From RGIG1993 sp964564225 (GTDB lineage Bacteria > Bacillota > Clostridia > Oscillospirales > CAG-272): DNA of 64,000 nt. A program made the position numbers and the translations under genes. The stretch covers positions 1 to 64,000 of the forward strand of contig CAZMAF010000002.1 in assembly GCA_964564225.1 (NCBI GenBank), read 5' to 3'. The notes under the pieces were generated by a model that was not told the DNA's origin, did not search any database, and saw only the letters and a list, made by a program, of their open reading frames with translations. This document shows positions 24,339 to 33,164 of the stretch, piece after piece (position 1 is the first letter of the stretch; each line of letters starts with the position of its first letter).

Positions 24339-25192
24339 AATGCCTCCCGGTGTGTGAGTGCTTCATAGTAGCGTTTCATCGTTAATGCATCGTCTGCCAT
24401 TGTGCCGTTGGATTCGCAGATGATACGCGGCGATAGCCGGTCTTCATATATTGCTTCAATCAACGGCTCAAAGGCAGGACCGAATATGGTGTCGTCAAAG
24501 GTAAGATGGCGTTTTTCACCCGCTTGAGTAAATTCGATTTTGGAAAAGTGACAGTGCAGATTTTGCGCGTATTCATCACCGAGTGTTTCCGCAATGGCAT
24601 GAAATATACGGCGGTAATCGTCTTTACCGCGAAAACATCCGCCTTCGCGCGCGTTGATGTGACCAAAGTCTACGACCGGTCGAAGACGCGGGTCAAGCTT
24701 GCAGATCGTAATGACCTCATCAAGCGTTCCGAGCTGATTTTTTTTGCCCATTGTTTCGAGCCCGAAAGAAACAGAGGAGGGGGGAATTGTCTCAAGCGTT
24801 TTATACATTGTGTCGGTGGCGAGTCGTACAGCCTCCTCGCGGCTGATTTTGGATGCGCTTCCCGCATGGATTACAACGGTATCTGCCGCAAGCGCTCTTG
24901 CTGCTTCTTCGCTTTTTTTGATATAGTCCACGCTTTTAAGGCGCTTTTCGATTTCGGTAGAAGAAAGGGAAATGAAATAAGGCGCGTGGAACGAAGTTTT
25001 AATACCTTGTTTTTCGGCTTCTTTGCCAAATGTCTCGAATGTTGAAAGCGAGGCGGTAATGCCGTTACCTGCAGGATATTCAAAGGCATCGAGTCCGATC
25101 GCGCGAAGCCATGCGAACGCCTCAATCGTCTTTTTGTGTCCTTCGGCGTAAAAGCGCTCCGAATTGCCGCTTGGTCCAAATAAAGCTCTCAT
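24335..25192 (-). CDS. endonuclease IV-like TIM-barrel protein
   Basis: A 285-residue xylose-isomerase-like TIM barrel of the AP endonuclease 2 family. Metal-ligand patterns are seen in S-F-H-A-P-Y, V-I-H-A-G-S, the E of G-L-E-T-M-G, P-V-V-D-F-G-H-I-N-A-R, H-C-H-F-S-K and I-I-C-E-S. In Bacillota such proteins are annotated as endonuclease IV homologues that would cut DNA at abasic sites. True DNA repair activity is an inference, because sugar isomerases share the fold. It overlaps the genes on both sides by 4 bp, so yqeG, this gene and the M24 peptidase are one coupled operon. Confidence 0.88.
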   Translation of the reverse strand: MRALFGPSGNSERFYAEGHKKTIEAFAWLRAIGLDAFEYPAGNGITASLSTFETFGKEAEKQGIKTSFHAPYFISLSSTEIEKRLKSVDYIKKSEEAARALAADTVVIHAGSASKISREEAVRLATDTMYKTLETIPPSSVSFGLETMGKKNQLGTLDEVITICKLDPRLRPVVDFGHINAREGGCFRGKDDYRRIFHAIAETLGDEYAQNLHCHFSKIEFTQAGEKRHLTFDDTIFGPAFEPLIEAIYEDRLSPRIICESNGTMADDALTMKRYYEALTHREAL

Positions 25193-25722
25193 CGGCGCAC
25201 CTCCCGTTTTTGCTTGATTTTGCGTTTTTCACGGAGCCGGTAGCGTGCGAGAAAAGGTTTTTCTAAAAGGCGTTTGGTTTTGAAAAAGAACGAGGTTTTG
25301 TCCTTTATGGGAGGGACAAGCAGTGTGAGCTTGACACCGAGAAAATTACCCGTCCAGACGTCTGTGAAGATCTGGTCGCCGAGAACGGCGGTTTCAGACG
25401 TCGTGAATCTGTGTGTTTTTAACGCGAGCTTTGCCGTTTTGGTGAGCGGTTTTCCCGCAGGCGCATACCAAGGGTTGTTCAAAGTGTTGACAAAAACGCT
25501 TACGCGCTCGTTGGTATTGTTGGAAAGAAAGATTACTGTAATGCCTGCATCCGATAGGGCGCTCAGCCATTTTCTGACGGTTTCGGTCGGTTCGGCATCG
25601 TCGTAGGTGACGAGGGTGTTGTCAATATCGCAAAGAATGCAGCGGATGCCATGTGTTTGCAGAAATTGCGGCGTAATTTCACAAAAGCAGTTAAACAGGT
25701 AGTCGGGAACGGAAAAAGCCAT
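25189..25722 (-). CDS. yqeG: YqeG-family HAD phosphatase
   Basis: A 177-residue HAD superfamily IIIA protein. Motif I is D-I-D-N-T-L-V (nucleophile Asp about 32), motif II is F-L-S-N-N-T, the conserved Lys lies in G-K-P-L-T-K, and motif IV is V-L-G-D-Q-I-F-T-D. Family members resemble phosphatidylglycerophosphate phosphatase and are conserved across Bacillota; the substrate here is not certain. The C-terminus is unusually basic (K-R-K-I-K-Q-K-R). It is the first gene of a three-gene operon with a promoter at 25760-25789. Confidence 0.88.
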   Translation of the reverse strand: MAFSVPDYLFNCFCEITPQFLQTHGIRCILCDIDNTLVTYDDAEPTETVRKWLSALSDAGITVIFLSNNTNERVSVFVNTLNNPWYAPAGKPLTKTAKLALKTHRFTTSETAVLGDQIFTDVWTGNFLGVKLTLLVPPIKDKTSFFFKTKRLLEKPFLARYRLREKRKIKQKREVRR

Positions 25723-25759
25723 AGGATGCTCCTTATTATGAGATCGGGGTGTTGCCTAT

Positions 25760-25789
25760 ATTTTACATCAAAGGTTGCTTTTTTGTCAA
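25760..25789 (-). promoter_or_regulatory. sigma-A promoter of the yqeG operon
   Basis: On the minus strand TTGACA (25784-25789), an 18-base spacer and TAAAAT (25760-25765). It is divergent from the spoVA operon. Confidence 0.65.
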
Positions 25790-25808
25790 CGGATTGAGAT
25801 AATTTTAC

Positions 25809-25837
25809 TGCATATTTTTCGTAATTTCGTTTATACT
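25809..25837 (+). promoter_or_regulatory. possible forespore (sigma-G) promoter of spoVA
   Basis: TGCATA (25809-25814), a 16-base spacer and TTATACT (25831-25837) resemble the sigma-G pattern (TGMATA and CATNNTA-like). SpoVA operons are transcribed by sigma-G in characterised spore formers, which supports the reading. The match is imperfect. Confidence 0.45.
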
Positions 25838-25860
25838 TTTTTTAAAAAAGGAGTGAGAGC

Positions 25861-26307
25861 GTGAACGAAAATTATAAACGGTTTGCTGAGTCGCGTGCCA
25901 AGCGATCGCCTATTTTAAAAAATTGTATCAAGGCTTTTCTGATCGGCGGTTTGATTTGTGTGATCGGACAGGGTCTTCATGATGTTTATTGTTATTTCGG
26001 TGTGACGGAAGAAACGGCAAAATTACTTGTGCCTGTAACGCTTATTACCGTTACGGCCATTCTGACGGGATTCGGTGTTTTTGATTGCATTGCCAAGCAT
26101 GCGGGCGCTGGAACGCTTGTGCCAATTACAGGCTTTGCCAATTCTGTCGTTGCTCCCGCAATTGACAACAAAGCAGAAGGTTATATCCTCGGTCTCGGTG
26201 CGAAGATATTTATCATATCAGGTCCCGTTATTTTATACGGTACGATTGCAGGTGTCGTATACGGTGTTGTATATTATCTCATAGGATTCATACAGGCGGC
26301 AATATGA
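25861..26307 (+). CDS. spoVAC: stage V sporulation protein AC
   Basis: A 148-residue inner-membrane protein of the spore with about four membrane segments, part of the SpoVA channel that moves Ca-dipicolinate into the forespore and out during germination. Family marks are an N-terminal K-R-F-A-E-x-R-A-K-R-S-P and the T-G-F-G-V-F-D-x-I-A-x-x-A-G-A-G-x-x-V-P-I-T-G-F-A-N block. The GTG start at 25861 has AAAAGGAG 9 bases upstream. It overlaps spoVAD by ATGA. The cell therefore very likely makes endospores. Confidence 0.95.
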   Translation: MNENYKRFAESRAKRSPILKNCIKAFLIGGLICVIGQGLHDVYCYFGVTEETAKLLVPVTLITVTAILTGFGVFDCIAKHAGAGTLVPITGFANSVVAPAIDNKAEGYILGLGAKIFIISGPVILYGTIAGVVYGVVYYLIGFIQAAI

Positions 26308-27296
26308 TTATTAGGTTAAAGCATCCCATATATTTGAATTCTATGGCAGCAATCGGTGGAAAGGCGGAAAAGAACGGCCCGCTTGGCGCATATTTTGATG
26401 AGATCGATGAAAGTGAGCGATTTGAACAAAAGACGTGGGAACAATCGGAAAGTGAAATGCAACGGCGCGCCCTATCAGCGGCTTTAAAAAAGGCAGCTAT
26501 TTGTGATTCTGACGTTGGACTTTTGTTTTCGGGCGATTTGATGAATCAATGTACCTCGTCAAGCTACGGCTTGTTGCCGTTTGATATTCCGCAGATTGGA
26601 CTTTACGGTGCGTGTTCGACGGCGGCTGAGTCTATTGCGCTTGCATCTATGGCGTGTGATCTGACGGCGTCGCGCGCTGCGGCGGTCACTTCTTCGCATT
26701 TTTGCTCGGCGGAACGGCAATTTCGTTTTCCGCTTGAATACGGTGGTCAGCGCACGCCGACGGCGCAAAGAACTGTTACGGGCGCCGGGGCATTTGTTAT
26801 CGGACGGCCAAAAAGCCGTATTCGCATCAGGAGTGTTATGTTCGGCAGAAGTATTGACAGTAAGATCAGCGATATTTGTAATATGGGGGCGGCTATGGCG
26901 CCGGCGGCGGTTGATACGTTATCACGTTTTTTTGAGGAGTCGGGTATGCAACCGTCCGATTTTTCAAAAATTGTTACGGGCGATCTGGGTATGGAAGGCT
27001 ATCAGCTTGTCAGAATTCTGATGGCGCAGAAGAAGCGGCCTCTTGATGCGGTATACGACGATTGCGGTCTTCTCATTTATCATAACGAGCTTCAGGATAT
27101 GCACGCGGGCGGCTCAGGCTGCGGTTGTTCGGCGGTTGTAGCAGCAACGAAGCTTTTTCCTGAAATGGAGGAAGGGGAGATCGAGAATTTGCTGTTTGTC
27201 GGAACGGGCGCGTTGATGAGCCCGACGAGTTTACAGCAGGGACTTCCCATAGCGGGTATTGCACATCTCGTTCATTTTACGCGGGAGGAAATTTGA
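26304..27296 (+). CDS. spoVAD: stage V sporulation protein AD
   Basis: A 330-residue protein with a thiolase/ketoacyl-synthase-like fold. In Bacillus, SpoVAD binds dipicolinic acid on the outer face of the inner spore membrane. Visible blocks are N-Q-C-T-S-S-S-Y-G-L, the G-L-Y-G-A-C-S-T-A-A-E-S stretch, P-T-A-Q-R-T-V-T-G-A-G-A and H-A-G-G-S-G-C-G-C-S-A-V-V near the end. It overlaps spoVAC by 4 bp and touches spoVAE, so all three are translated together. Confidence 0.95.
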   Translation: MIIRLKHPIYLNSMAAIGGKAEKNGPLGAYFDEIDESERFEQKTWEQSESEMQRRALSAALKKAAICDSDVGLLFSGDLMNQCTSSSYGLLPFDIPQIGLYGACSTAAESIALASMACDLTASRAAAVTSSHFCSAERQFRFPLEYGGQRTPTAQRTVTGAGAFVIGRPKSRIRIRSVMFGRSIDSKISDICNMGAAMAPAAVDTLSRFFEESGMQPSDFSKIVTGDLGMEGYQLVRILMAQKKRPLDAVYDDCGLLIYHNELQDMHAGGSGCGCSAVVAATKLFPEMEEGEIENLLFVGTGALMSPTSLQQGLPIAGIAHLVHFTREEI

Positions 27297-27662
27297 ATGG
27301 ATTTTTGGATGACTTATCTCGCCGTCTTTGTAACGGGCGGAGCGCTTTGCGTGATCGCACAGATACTGATTGATAAAACCAAGGTCACTCCCGCAAGGAT
27401 TCTTGTCGGATATGTTGTATCAGGTGTGCTTCTTACGGCAATCGGATTATATGAGCCTATTGTGCAATTCGGAAAAGCAGGTGCCACCGTACCGCTGACG
27501 GGATTTGGATATTCGATTGCCAAGGGCGTTGAAAGGGCTGTGGATGAAAAGGGGTTGATCGGTAGTCTGACCGGATCGTTGAGTGCTACCTCAGCCGGTA
27601 TTACAACGGCGATCGTTTTGGCTTTTGTTGTAGCGCTGATCTTTAAAAGTAAGCCAAAATAA
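27297..27662 (+). CDS. spoVAE: stage V sporulation protein AE (SpoVAEb)
   Basis: A 121-residue membrane protein with three or four segments and the family blocks F-V-T-G-G-A-L-C-V-I-A-Q and A-T-V-P-L-T-G-F-G. It is part of the SpoVA dipicolinate channel. The ATG directly follows the spoVAD stop with GGAGG eight bases upstream. With only AC, AD and AE the operon has the minimal set typical of many Clostridia. Confidence 0.94.
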   Translation: MDFWMTYLAVFVTGGALCVIAQILIDKTKVTPARILVGYVVSGVLLTAIGLYEPIVQFGKAGATVPLTGFGYSIAKGVERAVDEKGLIGSLTGSLSATSAGITTAIVLAFVVALIFKSKPK

Positions 27663-27686
27663 AGCAATATTGTTCTGCAATATAGT

Positions 27687-27713
27687 TACGCCCCATCTGT
27701 TTGATGGGGCGTA
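27687..27713. terminator. bidirectional terminator, spoVA / recombinase
   Basis: A perfect 11-bp GC-rich stem (TACGCCCCATC, loop TGTTT) between the converging spoVAE and recombinase genes. Confidence 0.8.
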
Positions 27714-27716
27714 TTC

Positions 27717-28727
27717 TTATGAATCGTCTTCGTTGTTTGGGGGATTTTTTTGCGCGGATTTTTTATTAGCGAGGGGATTGCGCTTAACGGCGTCTTCAAG
27801 TTGACGGTTTCCGACGTGCGTATAGATCTGCGTGGTATTGAGTTGTTCGTGACCGAGAATATCCTTGAGTACCAGCACGTCAACGCCGCCCTCTTGATAC
27901 ATAAGCGTTGCGGCAGTGTGGCGGAGTTTGTGAACCGATAAATGACGGTTGCCCAATCCTGCACGGTCAAGATATTTATAGATCATCCATTGCACCGTTT
28001 TATTACTGATCCGTTTGCCGCGTGTTGAGATAAAAAGTGCATTTTTGTCTTTTACGGTATATTTCTGACGTACGGTAAGCCATGCGTTCAATGCTTCCTT
28101 GCAGGCATCGTTCAGATACAGGATGCGTTCCTTAGCACCTTTGCCGAGTACGCGCAAGGAACGGAAATCAGCATCCACGTCAGTCAGGCTGATACCGCAA
28201 AGCTCGGATAAACGCATGCCGCAGTTTAAGAATAACGTAGCGATACAGTAGTCGCGCTCCCGGTTTTCCGAGGCGGTATCCTGTTCGATGGTTTCCAGTA
28301 ACAGGAGGCTTTCGTCCAATGTCAGATATTTCGGAAGTGCGTTTTTAACGGCAGGTGTTTCGATATTGGCAGCGGGGTTTTTGTCGATAACTTTTTTTGT
28401 GATTTCGAGGTAACGGAAAAAGCTTTTGAGTGACGATAGCTTTCGCGCTCTCGCTTTTACTTTGTTGCCGCGTTCGCGTGACGTATAGAGAAAGAAATCG
28501 TAAATATCTTCTTCGGTAATGGTGCGGATATAATCGAGCGTTATGCCTGAGGTGTCGATTGCTTCAAAGGCTTCTCCCGTTGTGGGGAGTCGGTTATCGC
28601 GAGCGATAAGATACCGAAAGAAAATGACGAGATCAAGCTCGTATTGTTCAATTGTTTTCGGGGAGCGGTTTTGAATAGAAAGTTTATAGTTGACAAAGTC
28701 TTTTACAAGTCTCGGCGGATGATTCAT
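27717..28727 (-). CDS. tyrosine recombinase, XerC/XerD type
   Basis: A 336-residue site-specific recombinase. The N-terminal SAM-like core-binding domain (1-125) precedes the catalytic domain with R in C-G-M-R-L-S-E-L, K in G-K-G-A-K-E-R, the H-x-x-R pair in H-K-L-R-H-T-A-A-T, H in L-G-H-E-Q-L-N-T-T and the nucleophile Y in Q-I-Y-T-H-V. This is the form of chromosome-dimer-resolving Xer proteins and is placed among core genes, so a Xer role is likelier than a mobile integrase. The charged tail after the active site (about 25 residues) is longer than usual. The gene is transcribed alone. Confidence 0.92.
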   Translation of the reverse strand: MNHPPRLVKDFVNYKLSIQNRSPKTIEQYELDLVIFFRYLIARDNRLPTTGEAFEAIDTSGITLDYIRTITEEDIYDFFLYTSRERGNKVKARARKLSSLKSFFRYLEITKKVIDKNPAANIETPAVKNALPKYLTLDESLLLLETIEQDTASENRERDYCIATLFLNCGMRLSELCGISLTDVDADFRSLRVLGKGAKERILYLNDACKEALNAWLTVRQKYTVKDKNALFISTRGKRISNKTVQWMIYKYLDRAGLGNRHLSVHKLRHTAATLMYQEGGVDVLVLKDILGHEQLNTTQIYTHVGNRQLEDAVKRNPLANKKSAQKNPPNNEDDS

Positions 28728-28761
28728 AAGATTTTCCTTCGCAAAAAATATTAAAAATTTG

Positions 28762-28790
28762 TTGCAATTGTTAAAGAGATGTTGTATAAT
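28762..28790 (+). promoter_or_regulatory. sigma-A promoter of the 28829 gene
   Basis: TTGCAA (28762-28767), a 17-base spacer and TATAAT (28785-28790), 38 bases before the ATG. Confidence 0.75.
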
Positions 28791-28828
28791 AGGAGTATAA
28801 TTATATTTAGAAGTAAGGAATACATTAT

Positions 28829-29422
28829 ATGAAAAAGTTTCTGAAAGAACATTCTTATACGATCGTTCGTCTTGTCGGCTTTCAGCTTGTGTCTGCGTTG
28901 CTTGGCTTTATTACTGCGTCGGCAACGTCGGCTATGTCGGCTGATTGGGCATTTCCCGCATCATCTGTTTTTTGTATTGCTTTTTATCTGATGATTATTG
29001 CCGTGATTTGTTATGAATACGGTCAAAAGGACGGTATCCGTATTGAGGCGGGTAAGATGCAGAAAAATCCGTATAAATTTTTCCTGCTTGGTTTAATTGC
29101 CAATTCTTTGAACTTTATTTTGGGCGCAGTAGCGGTGATTGGCCGTCTTATTATCAGCGCGCCTCTTTCGGGTGTGCTTGCTGATAGTTATTCGCCCGCC
29201 TGGCTTGCATCGCTTCAAGAGATATGCGCTGTGATTGCGCGTGCAATTCAGTCGATGTATCTCGGTTTGATCCAGACGATTTCCGCGTATAATGTCGTTT
29301 TGCTGCTTATTATTCCAATACCGGCTGTTTTAACTGCAGGTATTGCGTATCTTGTCGGTATACGCTATAAGGACGGTTTCAAAACCGGAACGAAAGGCAC
29401 GAAAACCGATCGGTATTCGTAA
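28829..29422 (+). CDS. integral membrane protein, unknown
   Basis: A 197-residue protein with four clear membrane segments (about 12-33, 44-63, 84-112 and 155-178) and short basic loops, the last 20 residues being polar and Lys/Thr-rich. AAGGAA precedes the ATG. I do not recognise the family. It is followed by cwlD after 56 bp. Confidence 0.7.
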   Translation: MKKFLKEHSYTIVRLVGFQLVSALLGFITASATSAMSADWAFPASSVFCIAFYLMIIAVICYEYGQKDGIRIEAGKMQKNPYKFFLLGLIANSLNFILGAVAVIGRLIISAPLSGVLADSYSPAWLASLQEICAVIARAIQSMYLGLIQTISAYNVVLLLIIPIPAVLTAGIAYLVGIRYKDGFKTGTKGTKTDRYS

Positions 29423-29478
29423 TATTTGCCATATTTCGCTCGCTTTTTGCATAAGGATTAGAAAAAAGCGGGTGGGTT

Positions 29479-30222
29479 ATGAAAATATTTTTGAAAAATT
29501 TTATCGGTATGATCCTTGCATCCTTTGCACTTCTCGGAATCAGTTTTCTTTTGTATACGGCAATTTCCTCCGTGTTTACTATTTTATCATCAAAAAAGGA
29601 ATCTGTCAATACGTCGAACGTCAAAAATACCGTGACTATTGTTTTGGATGCAGGGCACGGCGGTAGGGATGGCGGTGCGGTGGGTATTAACGGTACGCTT
29701 GAAAAGGATTTAAATCTGGCTATCGTATTAAAAACGAAGGAGCTTTTGACAGCAGGCGGCTATTCCGTGGTTTTGACAAGAGAGTGTGATGAGCTTTTAT
29801 CCGACGGCGGTAGCGGAAGTATGAAACTGCAGGATTTGCGTGCGCGTGTCGGTACGGTTGAGAAAGTTGAGAATGCGATTTTCATATCGGTACACATGAA
29901 CCGTTTTCCCGATAGTGCGGTGAAGGGAATTACATTCTATTATTCTCCTAATCATCCTGACAGTTTCCGTCTTGCCGATACGATCCATCGGATAATGCTT
30001 GAAGGTGTACAGCCGGATAACCGCCGGCTGATGAAGGAAGCAACGAGCAGTATTTACGTTTTGCATCATACTGTCGTGCCGGCAGTTATGGTGGAATGCG
30101 GTTTTCTTTCCAATGCTCTTGAAGAAGCGATGTTAAATGAGGATGCGTATCAGAATACGCTCGCCGAGATGATTTCAGCCGGCGTGATAGATTTTTTAAA
30201 TGCGAGTGAGGGTTTACAATGA
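29479..30222 (+). CDS. cwlD: N-acetylmuramoyl-L-alanine amidase, CwlD-like
   Basis: A 247-residue Amidase_3 zinc enzyme with an N-terminal membrane anchor (about 8-35). Zinc ligands are seen in V-L-D-A-G-H-G-G-R-D-G-G, the E of L-E-K-D-L-N-L-A and H in I-S-V-H-M-N; the catalytic Glu is in M-V-E-C-G-F-L-S-N. In spore formers CwlD starts muramic-lactam formation in cortex peptidoglycan, which germination enzymes need. The CwlD assignment rests on domain layout, length and a sporulation-rich context; a general division amidase is the alternative. It overlaps radA by ATGA. Confidence 0.88.
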   Translation: MKIFLKNFIGMILASFALLGISFLLYTAISSVFTILSSKKESVNTSNVKNTVTIVLDAGHGGRDGGAVGINGTLEKDLNLAIVLKTKELLTAGGYSVVLTRECDELLSDGGSGSMKLQDLRARVGTVEKVENAIFISVHMNRFPDSAVKGITFYYSPNHPDSFRLADTIHRIMLEGVQPDNRRLMKEATSSIYVLHHTVVPAVMVECGFLSNALEEAMLNEDAYQNTLAEMISAGVIDFLNASEGLQ

Positions 30223-31598
30223 AGACAAAAAGCGTGTTTGTCTGTTCCGAATGCGGTTATCAGGCGCCAAAGTTATACGGCAGATGTCCGTCTTGCGGAG
30301 AATGGGAAACGATGACGGAAAAGGCTGTGGCTCAGGATACGAAGGTGGTGCTGAAAAATGCGCGCGCTGAAAAGAGGGACGAAAATCACGCGGTTTTGTT
30401 TAGCGGACTTGAAATGCCTCATTATATGCGCTCGGCATCCGGTACGAAAGAGCTTGACCGTGTGCTTGGCGGCGGTATCGTAGAAGGTTCGGTCATTTTG
30501 ATTGCAGGTGAGCCGGGTATCGGCAAATCTACGCTTTTAATGCAGATCTCCGGCGTTTTGTCGCATCACAATACCGTTTTGTACGTTTCGGGTGAGGAAT
30601 CGGGCGGTCAGTTGAAATATCGCGCGAAGCGATTGGGGCTTGTTGGTGAAAATTTATATATTATGACCGAAACCTCGGTTGATGAAATACTGTCGGAATG
30701 TGAAAAGATTAAGCCTGATTTTGTGATCGTTGACTCGGTGCAAACAATGTATTGCGATACGGTGCAGTCTTCGCCCGGCAGTATAACACAGGTAAAGGAA
30801 TCGGCAATGCGGTTTATTGCGCTTGCCAAAAACGAGGGTATCTCGGTAATGATCGTGGGACACGTCAACAAAGAGGGCAGTATTGCCGGTCCGAAGGTGC
30901 TTGAACACATGGTGGATGCCGTTATCAATTTCGAGGGTGATCGTCAGCAGCTTTTCCGCGTGATCCGCGCTTCTAAAAACCGTTACGGCGCGACTAACGA
31001 GATTGGCGTTTTTGAAATGACCGATAAAGGACTTTTCGAGGTGGAAAATCCCTCGGAGATTTTTCTTGCTGACAGACCGAAGGGTATATCGGGCAACTGT
31101 GCGCTTTGTTTGATGGAAGGAACACGTCCGCTTGTGACCGAGATTCAGGCATTGACTGCGCCGACGGTATATCCTTCGCCTAAAAGAACGGCAGACGGTA
31201 TTGATTATAACCGTATGACTTTGATGCTTGCCGTTCTTGAGAAGCGGCTTGCGATGCGTTTTTCGACGTGTGATGTTTTTGCTAACGTCATTGGCGGTAT
31301 TCGTCCTGACGAGCCTGCTGCCGATCTGCCGCTTGCGCTCGCTCTCATTTCGGGACTTCGGGATATTCCTCTGGATGATTCACTTCTGGCGTTTGGTGAA
31401 ATCGGTCTTGCCGGTGAATGCAGAAGCGTGGATTCGGCATCTTTGCGAATTAAGGAAGCGTATAAGATGGGTTTTTCCAAGATCGTTTTGCCGTACAGGA
31501 ATTATGAGCAGTTAAAGAAAAATAACGAACTGATCGACGGCGTGACGTATATCCCCGTAAGAAGTGTTTTTGAAGCTATGAAATTGTTTGTCAGATAA
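30219..31598 (+). CDS. radA: DNA repair protein RadA
   Basis: A 459-residue RecA-related protein that drives branch migration in recombination. It opens with a C4 zinc finger (C-S-E-C and C-P-S-C around residues 9-28). The Walker A box is G-E-P-G-I-G-K-S-T, the family-specific motif is K-N-R-Y-G (usually K-N-R-F-G), and a Lon-like C-terminal domain with D-L-P-L-A-L-A-L-I-S-G follows. The start overlaps the cwlD stop. Confidence 0.97.
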   Translation: MKTKSVFVCSECGYQAPKLYGRCPSCGEWETMTEKAVAQDTKVVLKNARAEKRDENHAVLFSGLEMPHYMRSASGTKELDRVLGGGIVEGSVILIAGEPGIGKSTLLMQISGVLSHHNTVLYVSGEESGGQLKYRAKRLGLVGENLYIMTETSVDEILSECEKIKPDFVIVDSVQTMYCDTVQSSPGSITQVKESAMRFIALAKNEGISVMIVGHVNKEGSIAGPKVLEHMVDAVINFEGDRQQLFRVIRASKNRYGATNEIGVFEMTDKGLFEVENPSEIFLADRPKGISGNCALCLMEGTRPLVTEIQALTAPTVYPSPKRTADGIDYNRMTLMLAVLEKRLAMRFSTCDVFANVIGGIRPDEPAADLPLALALISGLRDIPLDDSLLAFGEIGLAGECRSVDSASLRIKEAYKMGFSKIVLPYRNYEQLKKNNELIDGVTYIPVRSVFEAMKLFVR

Positions 31599-31623
31599 AT
31601 TATTTAAGTAAATGAGGAAGATT

Positions 31624-33150
31624 ATGAAGCGCACAGTAAAGGAAGTGTTGGATTGTTTGAACGCAGCGGGGCTTTTAAGCGTCGTGTCGCTCGGCGCGCT
31701 TTCTTACGGGACGCCTCTTGTGGATATTACTTTTGATAATCGTACGGCAAGAGCAGGCAGTTTATTTGTTTGTAAAGGAAAGGCGTTCAGAGAAGAATAT
31801 CTTTTCGGTGCATTTGAAAATGGGGCTGTTCTCTATATTGCCGATCATATGATAACTGAGTCGCTTCCTTACCTTCTGGTAACGGATATCCGACTTGCTA
31901 TGTCGAAGCTTGCCGCTTTGTTTTTTGAAGAAGCTTGCCGTAACGTCGTTAAGATCGGGATTACCGGAACAAAAGGTAAAACGACAGTTGCTTTATTGTT
32001 GGGTTCAATATTTGATAGCTATTGCGCAGAACAATATAGCAAAAAAAGCGCGTTGCTTTCCTCGTTATATATCTACGACGGCAAAGAGCGTATACCTTCC
32101 AAGCTGACAACTCCTGAGGCGATTGAATTCTGGCGGCATTTAAAAAACGCCGGCGACAACTGTTTGCCATTTGCCGTTTGTGAGGTGTCGAGTCAGGGAC
32201 TTAAATACCATAGAGTCTGTGACGTTTTGTTTGATACCGCGCTGTTTTTGAATATTGGTAACGATCATATCAGCGAAGTGGAGCATCCTGATTTTGAGGA
32301 TTATTTTTCCTCGAAGCTTAAGCTTTTTGATAAATCCCGTTCAGCCTGTATTAATTCCGGTGCTTCTTTTTTTAAAGAGATAACTGCTTATGCTGAAAGC
32401 GCGGGACGAGCTGTCTATACCTTCGGCTTTTCCGAAGGCGATACACTGTACTGTCGGTCACATTGGCGTGAAGACGGGTATGAGTTCCTTTCGGTGTCTT
32501 TTCGCGGTGAGGTTTATGAGGAATATGCGATAAGACTGTTTGGTAAGCATAACGTCGAAAACGCTCTTGCGGCAATTCTGGTTGCAAAACTGTATGCGAT
32601 ACCTGAGGCGTATATCCGTCAGGGTCTTCTTGCGGCAGAGGTTGAGGGACGCGGTCAAGAATATGTAACAGATGACGGCGAGGTGCGTGTGATCGTCGAT
32701 TATGCGCACAATGGGATGAGTCTTGAAGCGCTTTACCGTTACGTGAAATCGGTTTACCCCGAACGATTTGTCGTTACCGTCTTCGGTTGTCCGGGCGGAA
32801 AAGCCAGAAACCGCCGTAAAGATATGGGGATAATGGCGGCATTTTATTCCGATTTTGTTATACTGACTGAGGATGATCCCGCAGATGAACCGATTGAGGC
32901 TATTTGCGAGGACATTGCTTTTTATCTTGAAAAAGAGAATACGCCGTATATTTGCGAGTATGATCGTGGACAAGCCGTTATGCGCGCATTTGAAAAAAGG
33001 GTTGGAAAAACTGTGATCTTGTGTTGCGGAAAGGGCGCTGAGAAAACGCAAAAACGTTTGTATGGCGAGGAGAGCTATATCGGGGATAGCGATTTGGTTA
33101 AGCAGCAAATTGATGCGTATAATCAGCGTTTTTTACCGATTGGATCGTGA
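31624..33150 (+). CDS. MurE-type Mur ligase, second copy, lysine-type features
   Basis: A 508-residue UDP-MurNAc-tripeptide-synthetase-like ligase. The N-terminal UMP-binding domain has I-T-F-D-N-R-T-A-R-A-G-S-L-F and C-K-G-K-A-F-R-E-E-Y-L (about 35-60). That wording resembles lysine-adding MurE of streptococci, not the usual G-x-x-x-D-G-H. The ATP loop is G-T-K-G-K-T-T (115-121). The diamino-acid pocket motif is D-D-P-A (about 417-420), where meso-diaminopimelate enzymes have D-N-P-R. It is thus predicted to add L-lysine or another amino acid, not diaminopimelate. Start 31624 has GAGG six bases upstream. It forms a pair with an ATP-grasp ligase downstream. A separate murE starts at 63969 in the dcw cluster, so this is a paralogue. 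Confidence 0.85.
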   Translation: MKRTVKEVLDCLNAAGLLSVVSLGALSYGTPLVDITFDNRTARAGSLFVCKGKAFREEYLFGAFENGAVLYIADHMITESLPYLLVTDIRLAMSKLAALFFEEACRNVVKIGITGTKGKTTVALLLGSIFDSYCAEQYSKKSALLSSLYIYDGKERIPSKLTTPEAIEFWRHLKNAGDNCLPFAVCEVSSQGLKYHRVCDVLFDTALFLNIGNDHISEVEHPDFEDYFSSKLKLFDKSRSACINSGASFFKEITAYAESAGRAVYTFGFSEGDTLYCRSHWREDGYEFLSVSFRGEVYEEYAIRLFGKHNVENALAAILVAKLYAIPEAYIRQGLLAAEVEGRGQEYVTDDGEVRVIVDYAHNGMSLEALYRYVKSVYPERFVVTVFGCPGGKARNRRKDMGIMAAFYSDFVILTEDDPADEPIEAICEDIAFYLEKENTPYICEYDRGQAVMRAFEKRVGKTVILCCGKGAEKTQKRLYGEESYIGDSDLVKQQIDAYNQRFLPIGS

Positions 33151-33164
33151 AGGGAAAGAAATAT